DNA from: Pithys albifrons albifrons
Taxonomy: Eukaryota; Chordata; Aves; Passeriformes; Thamnophilidae
Reading direction: 5' to 3'
Assembly: GCF_047495875.1 (NCBI RefSeq)
Contig: NC_092462.1
Location: 33,364,523-33,428,522, forward strand
DNA length: 64,000 bases
The position numbers and the translations under genes are program-made. The notes below the pieces were generated by a model. That model saw only the letters and a list, made by a program, of their open reading frames with translations, did no database searches and had not been told where the DNA came from. Of the stretch, positions 50,927 to 61,872 are shown piece after piece; within the stretch, counting starts at the first letter, position 1, and each line of letters starts with the position of its first letter.

Positions 50927-53900
50927 TTAATGTACACATAAGAATTAGATAAATGTCAAAAAGAGAAGAAGATTGATATTGGTGTGGTGGCTTGGTTTTG
51001 GTGTTTGTTGGTTTGTTTGTTTTATCTTATTCTTGCAATATCCTCAGGTTTCCTTTTAGGAATAAAAAAGTCAATACATGCTCTCATTCATACAGTCATT
51101 CAGTGTGCATTTTAGGAGACACTATTCCCTCAGGCTACCGCTAGTCATACTAAGGCTTACCAAGAAAGTGCTAGAATGTGCACATATCTGAAGATGAAAG
51201 AATGGCAGAAAAGCATGACTGTAGACTCAGTGCGGCTGTGGAAGAGGAGGACCTGTTAAATTAAAGCATACTAGGAAAAATATTACATTGAAGTGAAAAT
51301 AACGTACTTGGAAAATCCTGTACAACAAAATGAGCACACAGGCCTTATTGAACAGACCATGAGGTCTGTAGTTACAGATTGATACAGTACTTTTCTCATA
51401 AGACAGACCTGAAGATATGTGGCTTACACATCACTTTTCTAAAGGTTTGTTTTGTTGCAGCCTATTACAACATGCTTAATAATTGCAGAAAGAACTTAGG
51501 TTTGAATATGTTCGTGAACAAAATTAAAACTGAAAACAACTTATCTGTTAATTTTAAAAAAATCGATTAATTAATTAATTAATTGCCAAGAGATACAGAG
51601 AGAGAGAGAAAATGAGAAAAAGTTAGAAAATGCTAAGATTACTTTTAGCAGCTAAGAAAAATTTTACCACCAAAAGGTATGTTTTGTTGCTGCATTAGTG
51701 GCGGATGGGGTGGGAAGAGCAGTTTTACCTTTTTTTTTTTCTCTATTTCTCTGTTGCTTTCAGTGTTTCCTCTGTGGCTCTGGGAAGAGATCTGGGATGC
51801 AGTCTTTGAAATACAGATGTGATGTTTGGTCCCTCACCACTCACATGTGCTGGTGCCCATTCTCTGGAGTGCAGTCAGGCCATGTGGATCATGTCGCTGA
51901 GGTGAAGCTGTGTCACAGGCTACCCCAAGTCGAGCAAGGCCAGGTCTTGATTTAGTAGAGAAAGACCTCATGCATGTAAAATGGCAGATCTCAGCTTTCT
52001 TCAGGGTGGCAAAGCCCCAGTCTCTCATGGCAGGCAGCTTGTTTGGCAGAGAAAGAAAATGAGAAGTTGAGGTGAGGGGAGGAGGTAGGAGAGAGATTCT
52101 TAGCTATGGTAACCTGTTCTCTTTCTCCTTTCTCCACACACCCTACCTAATTTCCAAGGTATCTCTTTTGAGTTCTTATAGTGTCCACGAGAGGTTTGTA
52201 CATGAATTTTTGCATGCAGCTCTAGCTAGACTTCACAATAACAGGATGTAGCTTTAGGTAGGCCTTTACAGAAACAGGCTACTTTGCTGCTGACAAGATA
52301 CGTATTTGTGTGAGGTCTCAGCAGGCAAGACATTTATGTGTATGAGGATTCCTTGGCCAAATCTGCTGACATGATAGGGAGAATCTTGCAGGGAACCTTC
52401 TGGTGGATGTTTGTTTGTAAAAGCTTCTGAAAAAACTGCTGATAGAAAGTTTTTGATAGAATTTTTTTGGCAAAGGATGTTTTTGATAGGTAGAAACTAT
52501 GGTCTAAACAACATTCGTAATGTTTCTTTATTGTCTATGTATTACATAGCCTCTAAACCAATACATGCTTTTATCTTTGGCAACATTAATTTCCAGGATT
52601 TCTTTTAGCACTTTGCAAAATGTGAAGCTCAAGTTGATGAACTGTTAGATGGGCTCTTGCAGCTCTCTCCACATATCATCTGGATAACATCTGGAAGATA
52701 ATGGGTATTCTGTTTTAGGATTACCAGGCTGCAAAGAGTGTCTCTGAGGAAGTCTTACACAATGGTGTACTGTCAAGCAGTGTGAACCTGCCTGTGACTG
52801 TCACATCTTGGATAGCTGAAACAACCTTCCCAGGGAAAGGCTATTCCCTCCTCAGGTGAGAGTGTGCAAAGAACGCCTGCAGCTCAAACATTTCTCTCTA
52901 AGGAAACCTTCACAGTAAGGCAATTGTGTGCTGACTGCTCAAATCATCCTGAAAAATAGGCTTTGCATATGCTGATTGACATGCACAAGTTAAACTGGGA
53001 CATGGGGGTATGACAGTAAATACAAATGGATGTAGTGGGCATAGATTTCAGACTTCTGCCTTATGCATCCCAAGGGCCCAGCTGGACTGTCCTGGGACAA
53101 TTCAAATTACCTTCTCGAGTGTTTTTCCACATGCTCACAGCTGGGGTTACACAGTCGTGTGGGAACACAGAGGGAGCAACGTGGTCAGATTCTTCTGGCT
53201 GATGTGTGAGGTTCAAGGACATGTGGCTAGGGAGGTGAGTAACCACTGCCATGTGGCTGAAGAGAGATGGCACATATACACAGCTGTGGCAAGTGATGTT
53301 GACTCAACCTTGTTGCAACAAAGTCTGGGTTGCTAATTTCTTGATGAAATCTCATTTTGTAGTTGAGAGAGCTGAACTTGGGATCTAAGCAGAAGGGAAT
53401 GTTGTCTGCAGGCTTGAGAGAGCTTGATGGGCCTATGAGTGCAGTGGTGTAGCTCCATCTCTATCAGCTCTTGTTTTCAGGTGAGAGGCAAGATCTTGCT
53501 GCTCTCATTTTGTGCTGTTCTGGCAGTAGGGCATGGATAGTGATACTGGTGTGAGTAGCCATACTGGGCTGTCTTGTAAAGTATGTCTTGAAAGATACAC
53601 ATGATTCCTAGTGCAGGGAGTGATCTGAAGTGCCAGAAGTGGTCCTTTATAGAATTATTTAAAGGACTAAGCACTAACTAACATTCGTGCTCAGGCATAC
53701 CAGGATGCACTTAAAGAGCTCATGTAGATGAGATACTTGGCACTAAGGGTACTGCAAGGGTTGCTCTAACAAAGCAGTATATATGCAAGCTGTAGTAGAA
53801 CTACAATGTAAAAAGAGAACTGGTGAGGTGAAAGATGCTAGAGTTACAAATGTTAAAATAAAAACGCAAACAAATCAAACCAAACTGCTTAAAGTTTTGA

Positions 53901-54260
53901 AGTGAGTGGCTGCAGTTCCAAAATATTAAACCAAAAACTACACTTACATCCTAAAATTGCTTAGTTTGGTTTGGTTTTTTTTTTCAAAGGTAGATGAATT
54001 TTATATAGACTATTTTGCTTCAGCTTGTGACTATAATGTTTTCGGATAAAGTTGAAGCAGAGTCTTATTATGAAAGCCCATGCAAAATTGAAATGATTAA
54101 TTTGAAAATGCTAATATAATAATGTCTATTCTCTTGATTATCTTTGTTTGTTTTAATTTTTAAATTATTTGGATAATACTGTGAGCAATCACTCAAGTTT
54201 GTTCAGATCTGCACATTTTGATTCAAGAAATGAACCAAAATTGACAGTTGGTGGTACATT
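50927..54260. other. Mixed-composition DNA, no gene recognised
   Basis: It contains an (AATT)n run at 51566-51584. The blocks 51700-52060 and 52720-53340 are clearly richer in GC than the rest. The second has a 108-codon plus-strand open stretch (53010-53336) that starts and ends without splice context and matches nothing I know. Either block could be old repeat or part of an untranslated transcript. Confidence 0.4.
51566..51584. repeat. (AATT)n simple repeat
   Basis: Between four and five tetranucleotide units. Confidence 0.9.
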
Positions 54261-54336
54261 TATAGAACCATAGAACCATTTAGGTTGGAAAAGACCTTTA
54301 AGATCACTGAGTCCAACCATAGTCCTAAGACAGCCT

Positions 54337-54648
54337 GTATGTATGGCCAGACTTCACAAATGAAGATTTGGGAAGGGCTCTCCCCACATGGGTGCGCCCT
54401 CCCAGCCTGCGCAGTGGATTTTTTTAGGTGAGGCACAGCGGTTGCAGAACTGGCCCCACCATTTAAGTCCTAAGGTCCATTTGCCATGGCTGAGTGAGCT
54501 TGGACAGTGACAGTGAGAAGTCCTCAGGACTGTCTACAACACCCGGTACTAACCGGGGCTGATCCTGCTCAGCATCCGAGATCTGATGGGATCGGATGGC
54601 AGGGAGGCACTTAACTGCCTGGGGATGGTCCCCGCTGAGACTCAAACT
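54337..54648 (-). mobile_element. 312-bp SINE-like insertion with 5S rRNA-like head, inside the CR1 tail
   Basis: CR1 similarity breaks at both edges, and CAGCCT flanks the insert on both sides (54331-54336 and 54649-54654), which looks like a 6-bp target-site duplication. Removing the insert restores the expected CR1 tail order. The minus-strand first part is similar to 5S rRNA. The rest includes a TTGTGAAGTCTGGCC stretch and a GC-rich GGGAGGGCGCACCCATG block; I recognise neither. There is no poly-A. The structure suggests a 5S-headed SINE. Such SINEs are known from vertebrates, but I cannot assign this one to a named family. Confidence 0.65.
54532..54595 (-). ncRNA. 5S rRNA-derived segment (pseudogene part of the insertion)
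   Basis: Read on the minus strand: AGATCTCGGATGCTGAGCAG, then CCGGTTAGTA joined straight to CCGGGTGTTGTAGAC. Vertebrate 5S rRNA has the same blocks in the same order, but with about 28 more bases between TTAGTA and CCGGGTG. That missing part holds the C box bound by TFIIIA, while the A-box and intermediate-element regions remain. It is not a functional 5S gene. Confidence 0.7.
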
Positions 54649-55545
54649 CAGCCTAGCCCACCACTAAATCAAGTCCCCAAGTGCCACATCTCCACATCCA
54701 GAGATGGTGACAAACCACTTCCATAGGCAGCATGTTACAGTGTTTGGCAATGCTTTCAGTGAAGAAATTTTTCTTAATATCCAGTCTAAACCTCCCTGGT
54801 GCAACTTAAGGCCGTTTCCTCTTGTCTTATTGCTGTTACTTGGGGGAAGAGACCAACAGCCAACACCCACCTCACCCTAACCTCCTTCAGGTAGTTGTAC
54901 AGAGTGATAAAGTCTTTCCTGAGTCTTCTTTTCTCCAGACTAAATACCCTCAGCACTCTCAGCTGCTCCTCATATAACTTACCCTCTAGATCCTTCACCA
55001 GCTCTGTTGCCCTTCTCTGGACATGCTCCAGAACCTCAATGTCTTTCCTGTATAGAGTAGCCCAAAACTGAACCTAGGATTCAAGGTGAGTCCTCACCAG
55101 TGCTGAGTCCAGGGGGACAATCACTGCCACAGTCCTTTGGCCACATTATTTCTGATCCAAGGCAGGATGCCCTTGGCCTTCTTGTCCACCTGGGTGCTCT
55201 GCTGGCTCACATTCAGCCACTGTCAACCAGTACCCTCAGGCCCTTTTCCACAGTCAGTTCTGCAGCCACTCTGCCCCAAGCTTGTGGTGCTGCATGGGGT
55301 TGTTGTGACCCAAGTGCGAAACCTGTCGCTTCGCCTGTTGAACTTCATACAGTTGGCCTCAACTCGTCAATCCAGATTATCCAGGTCCCTCTGTTGAGCC
55401 TTCCTACCCTCCAGCAGACCAGCATTTCCATTGACTGAGTGGGTACTTGATCCCCTCAACCAGATCTTTGATAAAGGTATTAAACAGGATCATGCCCAGT
55501 ACTGAGCCCTGGGGAACCCTACTAGTGACTGGGAAAATTTTATGG

Positions 55546-58276
55546 TAAAACTCCTGAGGTAGACAAGACTTAATAGGAGACCCAGAAAATCTTGTATTAT
55601 GCACAATCTGCCCAAGAGTATATATGAAAAGAGAAATGATGATGGAAATCAAAAAGGGTTATTTATTTGTTACATTTTGGTCATCTTTCTGTAGACAAGT
55701 TATATTTATTCTGCTCTGACCTAAAGCAATTTCTTTGGTAATCAACACTGAGTAAAAGAGCATAAGGCAGCCACGAGCACAGGATTCATGTAACACAAAT
55801 GCCATTCCCAGCAGCCTTTCAGTGAGTGAAAATTTTGCTCATCTTTTATAGTCAAGAGCAAGCTTCTCTAGCTTAACCACTCAGATATTTACCCTTGCAG
55901 CATTTTATGTAGCAAAATAGTGACTATGATGTTTAAGAAATGTAATCACAAATTCTCTGCATCAGCAAATTTCCTTCTTTTCAAAGGCACTTATGCACTT
56001 TCTGTTCATTACCAAAACTGTAATAACTGTTTTTAAAAAAGCAATTTATCACTGAGGAAAACGACAACATTATTTCTTTATAGTGTTTTATGTGTGTTCT
56101 TAATAAAAGTTCAGATCTTAGATTCAATGAAAAAACAAATACTTAACTCTGTGCTCAATAATGAAGGTAAAATGACACCTAAAAATTGCTTTCTTGAATT
56201 TCCACAAGTTAGGGAATTTTTTTTTGTCTTTTGAATAGAATAGAATAGTTCATTTCTGAAGTCAAGAATTTTTCTTTAATGGCTTGATTATAGCCTATGA
56301 AGACTCCTGGGATAGAATTCCAACATAACTAGGTTTGTCCTTATGTATTCAAGCCTCATCAATTTTGCTTAAATGATATTCAAGCATGAATGTTAACTAC
56401 TAAAACTGTAGTCTTAGGACTTGTATTTGCTGTGGAATCATGATGGAATAAGGAAGATGAGATTCTTTTATGGTTCTGACTGAACTGTTCCACAGGGACA
56501 TTGGGCAAATCACTTGATTTTATAGAGACTGATTCTGAAGTAAGTAAAAACAGGAGGAAAAGGTCTCCCCATGAATCTTTTCAGCATGTAGTTCAAGGGA
56601 GTTTAGTTTACTTGCTATGATACTGCTCTTTCATTAGCAATATTGTCTCTTCTTTGTGTTTTACTGCAAAATTACACAATTAAAACAGAAAGGCATGTAT
56701 TCATAGCAAGTACCACAGCTTTATGCTTTTTGCCATCAAAGAAGGAGCTGTCTCAGGAGCAGTCCAGAGAACTGAGCTAGACAGTGCACAATGGGCTATT
56801 CTCCAGATATGATTTCTGTTCTGATGCATGCTTTCATATTCACAAAACTTATATATCTGGAGAAACTTAAAACATGTAACTGCAGTTAGTGCTGTGTAGT
56901 TTTGTGTGATTTATGTAAGAAGGGGCCCTCAGTGAAGGATGAATAGGAAGAGTTTCTCACTAGTGTAAGCTAGAAGAGTCCCCAGTTCTGATACATCCTC
57001 TCTATTTTGAAATGATTTTGCTCTTTTGAGTTGGTGATCTTTATGATTTTTTCATAGTTTTAAACTGTTCATATGTTATTGATCTTTTTATTAGACTTTC
57101 CTGCCTACTTTTTAAACAACTTGATCTTGTATAGTTTTTGGTTCTAGACACTTTTACAACACCTGAGTTGAAAGAATGCTTCCCTGCTCCTCTCCTGAGG
57201 CACATCTTCTAGTGTGTAAGTTGTCCTGCAGCCTCACTCCCCTTTGTGGTATGTTGTGGAGGGTGCCAGTTCTGAGGTACTTTATGGCTCAGCGACTTTC
57301 CTGTTCCTGGTAAAAGAAACGTGTTTGATCAAGAAGGATAATTTCTGAGCTATTTATATTTGAGTTTAAATTAAACCATCCAAGGGCAGATTAAGATAGA
57401 GAGCACTTGCTTTCCCTGCAGCAGTTTAGCATCTCAGTCTAAATGTTCATTCACCAGCTAATGACTAGAAAACAATGCACTGATTGTGTTGATATCATGA
57501 TATAAAGACTTCCCCTTTTGATTTGTACCCTAACCTAAATAATTTCTTAACATGGCTGATACATTTTGGCAGAGCAGTTTGAGTCATGATTTCCAACTAG
57601 GAAAAAAATCAAGAAAAAAAGAAAACTCTACAGAATATGACATAACATAATTTTTTATCATTATATCTTATTGATGACATAATGGAAATTAAATTATATG
57701 GGGCATATAACAATAAAAGCTGAGAACACACACACACACACACAAAGACCCAACCCCAAACATATAAAAAGGAGAATTCTGTGAGAAAAGGTTGAAGAAA
57801 TAGTGAAGGAGAGGTCAGACCTCAATATATGAGCAAACAAGACTTAGTGTGAAAAGGGCAGGAAGTCAGGAGAAGATTGACATATGGCATTTGTTGGGCA
57901 GTAGATTTTAATTTGGGATGTGTATTAATTTGAAATCAGTGATAGTAAGGCTACCATAGAGGCACATCTGAAAGAGCACTCTACTGCTGTGTCTTGGTTA
58001 TGACCTCAAAATTTATCATCTTAAAATACCATGGGCTAAATTGTGGTCTGTTATGCCTGTGTACCCTCTAGCACTTGAATTCAACGAAATTACACTGGTT
58101 ACTAATCAGAGAAAAAGCCTTCTGGCTTGAGATCAACATGATAAAAGAGAAATAAAATAACTGATGGTTCAGAGTACAGAAAGCACAGAAAGTGAAATCC
58201 TAAATCCTAGTTTTATATTACCAAAGAAGATCTATGAATACTGTTGATAGTCATTACATAAGAAAGAAGAACTTAC
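55546..58276. other. AT-rich DNA, nothing recognised
   Basis: Apart from the CA microsatellite, listed separately, I see no gene, RNA gene or recognised repeat. Confidence 0.45.
57727..57744. repeat. (CA)9 microsatellite
   Basis: Nine perfect CA units. Confidence 0.95.
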
Positions 58277-58322
58277 CTGAGAATATAATTCCATTTTGGC
58301 TATACACAAATCTTTGACCTTG
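58277..58322 (-). CDS. Candidate 46-base exon, minus strand
   Basis: On the minus strand AATGCAG precedes 46 bases ending ATTCTCAG, then the strong donor GTAAGTTC. The phase-0 frame is open (QGQRFVYSQNGIIFS) and leaves one base, which fits the entry phase of the candidate exon at 50740-50841. The acceptor's pyrimidine tract is poor and the exon is tiny, so this is weak support. Confidence 0.15.
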
Positions 58323-60598
58323 CTGCATTATTCACTCTTTAAAATTGAAGAACTCGAAAGTATTGCATTATATATATGCCACTATTTTAATTTTTATTGA
58401 TACTTTTCTCCCAAAGTTATTTCAAAGTCTACACAACTAATAAAAATGTTAGCTATTAATGATCTTTTCTATTGAATATATGTGTCATAACTGAATGCTC
58501 TTAGAGGTGCCATTTGAGGAATTGTTGGTTACTGTGTTCCTATTCAAATTTGCTAGAGGTCCTTTTCCACAGGGAGAAAAAAGTTACTAAGAATTAGGTT
58601 TTACTTATTACAGAAAAGAGGACCAAATGTAAAATATGGTATGAAAACTGTGACTGATAAACTCACTGGTCATGATGTCAGAATTAGTTGCCATGAGTGA
58701 TATTGCAGTGTAAACAGTGTCAGACAGTTTGTCTCTTAGAGCAATGTAATTCAGAATTACTTTTCAGAAACTTCAAAATTAAGACCAAAATTTCTATTAT
58801 TCAGGAATTCAGCTAGTGTTAGAAAGAGAATAAATATTATGATTACCTAAACCTTCCTTTGGGATTGGAAAGAAAATGCTTTTATAAACTCAGGAAAAAG
58901 TACTATTCAGTAATGATAAGCGAAAGATACTGTCCCCACCCAGAATTTTGTGCCTTGTAAAAGCAAACAACAACAATAACAAAAAATGACAAAACCTCCC
59001 CCAAAAAACAAAACCAAAGCTCAATACATATTGCATATTGCATTTTCATCATTTTACTATTTGAGAAATGAGTACACGAATGGATTCAGATTTTATATAT
59101 TTAATAAAATAACTGTCAATAACTTTGAAAATTTAAACAATACTTGGCATTTCATCCTTTATTTGAATAAGGGTTGATATTAATTTTGTATTGTCAACTG
59201 TCCCATATAGCCAAAGCTTTTCTTTTGAGATGTAAATTTCTTTGCAGCTTTATTTAGCTGTGGAATTTCCTTGACAATCTTGAGCTCTCTCCTATCTTTC
59301 AGAGCAGTCAAATGAAAGTCAATAAAAACTATGACCAGTGGAAGAATGCAGCAAATGACAGTGAAACACTGGCCAAGACTTGTATTCCAGAAGAAACAAT
59401 AATGTCGTCATTCTGGATGCAAATTGTTCTGTACTGCCAGTAAGTTTAGCAAAAGTAGAGAACTATGAGCAGTTCACCAAATTTGGACCATTAACCCACC
59501 TCAGAACTTGTGTTATGAAAGTAATTACATTTAAATTACTTGTCAAATGTATTGAATTAATGGAAACTATACAGTTACAGAGAAGATGGCTCTTAGTTTA
59601 ACATACAACCAATACCAAAATATTGAAGTTCACATTTCTTTGAGATTTACATTGAACGAAGTAGTTTTTACTGATGTTCCTCAGAAATGCCAAACTTAAT
59701 TCACAATTACCACAAATTCAAGGGAGGCAACCTTTCTTCAAAGAGTTAACATCCTCATTAAATAGTTCTCTTATTCATAGCATTATATGAAATATTAAGT
59801 ACATACTTCAAAAAGTAAACTAAGGAGGACTAAATATGTAATTTATCTTATAATATAATGGGTGGCAAATTTGACTTATTTTGCTTCCTTACATCTTTAA
59901 AACTTAGAAAGTCAAGTATGTGACTGATTTCTCTATGGGCTTAGTCTTGAAAATATTAGAATAATTATAATGCTGTTAATTTCAGTCATTCTATGATTTT
60001 ACTGAAGGCTATGTGAAAGCTCCTTCAAAATTTCTGGAGTGGAATCCTGGTCTGGCCAACTTGGACAAAGTGGTATAGATTCACTTAATGTTTAATAGTT
60101 TGCTTGGGATGGACTAATACACAGTTAACCTGAACTTTAACGAAGCATCTATAGAGCTGTGCAGAAGAGCTACTATTAATGGGCCACCAAAATTGCCTTA
60201 GGTGTTTTTCCAGTAATTGAAAGGAGATGGTCAATAACATTTTTCCACAGTGTTACAGATTTATTAGCTACTACTTGTATACAAACTGCTTGTAAACAAA
60301 CACTGATTTGCTTGTTTATAAAACTATTTAGTGATTGGATAAGTACAAAAACAGGTTAAAGGAAAATACCGATCTCAGTAAGATAATATTATTCAATTGA
60401 AGTCTTGACTTATAGTGGGATAGAAGATTGCATTAGCTCATAATTCCTAATTTTTAATTTTGAGAACTTTTAAAGAGAATGAATGTCTTCGTCCAGAAGC
60501 TTCAGAAGTGTTTTTCACTGTAATTTATATTCACAATCAATGTTTTCTGCATACACTTGCTCCTGCTTCCTCTCCCACCCCACTTGACTAACATTTGA
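58323..60598. other. AT-rich DNA, nothing recognised
   Basis: I see no supportable gene or repeat. Confidence 0.45.
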
Positions 60599-60725
60599 GA
60601 TGAGCTCAGTTGATTTGCTAATAATGCCAAGGTCATGGGTTTAATCCCCTAGATGGGTCATTCACTTCATAGTTGGACTTGATGACCCTTGTGGGTCCCT
60701 TCCAACTCAAAATATTCTGTGATTT
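60599..60725 (+). mobile_element. TguSINE1-like SINE (tRNA-Ile head, CR1 tail)
   Basis: The head GAGCTCAGTTG, GCTAATAATGCCAAGGTCAT and GGTTTAATCCCC matches the order of a tRNA-Ile gene: A-box side, anticodon arm, B box. ATTCACTTCATAG then leads into the CR1-type tail GTTGGACTTGATGACCCTTG, GGTCCCTTCCAACTC and ATTCTGTGATT. This composite is the TguSINE1 layout of passerine birds. About nine bases are missing between the A-box side and GCTAATAA, so the tRNA head could not fold. It is a single old copy. Confidence 0.88.
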
Positions 60726-61794
60726 GGTCTAACCTGTATCATTAAAGAGGAAACTTTGAAGTTTTGCATAGCTCTGTCTGTGCTTCTCAATTAGATCAAT
60801 ACACCTATTATTCAAGTTTGTGCATGTCAGCCCTGACTGAGTAATTTTAGAGCTTTTGACATCATTGGTACTCTCAAGTGCTACAATGAAAGAGGTTGCA
60901 TGTGTTCCACATCCACAAAGAAGTGACAAATTAAGGGATATGTCTGCAGTGTTTAGTATTGAAGAACTTAATTTTTACTATCTTGTCTTTGTCACAGAAT
61001 CTGCATTCTCAGATTATTGTAAAGTTGTTCAATGCAGGGTTATAAAAGCCTTTATAAGTCAAGACTTCAAATCCCTAAGAAATGCCTGAATAAAACATGT
61101 ATATTTAAATAATATTTTTTATGGTCTATAAATGCTTCCTTTTATAGACAGACGTTTCCTTTTTTTATTCCTAGAAGCCAGTGCTTATGTTTTTCCATTC
61201 ACACAAAATTCTGATTATATTGTAAAAATGCTCCTCTGTGCCTGGCAGCTTGGTAGTTCGTGACATATAGAACTTTTGGGAGACAATGAAAGAGAACAGG
61301 GAAGGAATTTTTATTTATGCTTGAGACAAATTACCATCCATTTAGTATTCTTTGACTATGAAAAAAATGGTTTGAAAAGATGAGGAAAAGATTGTTAGAA
61401 TTTCCTGCATATGATATCCAACTTGTCATCAAATAATTTAAAATTCAATAGCTAAAGGACACTGCACACAAAAGATGTTATAAATTTCCAAATACTTGAT
61501 AGGCAGGTGCATATGGGAAGGGACTTTGAGTTCTATTAGTATAGGAGAGATTAAAAGACTCTGCAAGCAACAAACTCAGCAGAACTCATGATTTCTTTAT
61601 CCTGGCAGAATGTGGTGAAAATTTAGTCAGATTTTCATCTGGTATTGCTCTCTGCTCAGCTCACTGCTCTGGATATAACAGACATGAAACACCTAAATTC
61701 ATTACAGAATTTGGTAATTAGAAGGTTGTAACTTTCATTATGCATTTCTTAAGCAGAATATAGAACTAGATGTATATGTCTTTCTTTATTGCAG
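60726..61794. other. AT-rich DNA, nothing recognised
   Basis: I see no supportable gene or repeat. Confidence 0.45.
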
Positions 61795-61872
61795 TCTCGT
61801 CCTAAGTTTCTTCATTGTCTAGGAATAGCCTTCCAGATGGTATCCCAGAAGCCAGTTGATGAAGATGAAATG
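61795..61872 (+). CDS. Candidate 78-base exon, plus strand, protein unknown
   Basis: GTCTTTCTTTATTGCAG is a good acceptor. The next 78 bases are exactly 26 codons, open in phase 0, with a hydrophobic start (KFLHCLGIAFQMV) and an acidic end (KPVDEDEM). A GTAGGT donor follows; it is only fair. The frame stays open to a TAA at about 61963, so a longer terminal exon is also possible. No family is recognised, and the strand is opposite to the minus-strand candidates. Confidence 0.22.

Larger units (their letters stand above)
54261..55545 (-). mobile_element. CR1 LINE 3' half, interrupted by a 312-bp insertion
   Basis: On the minus strand it starts in the CR1 reverse-transcriptase motif ([18 protein letters not shown] around 55540-55480). 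It then runs through the post-RT region (GGGTCACAACAACCCCATGC at 55302-55321), the EHVQRR-like block near 55020, the GGCACTTGGGGACTTGATTT region near 54690 and the tail TGATCTTAAAGGTCTTTTCC at 54291-54310. It ends in two GGTTCTAT units, the usual CR1 terminus. Frames are broken by stops and indels, so it is not active. It is 5'-truncated, as most CR1 copies are. Bases 54337-54648 are foreign and are described separately. Confidence 0.92.
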
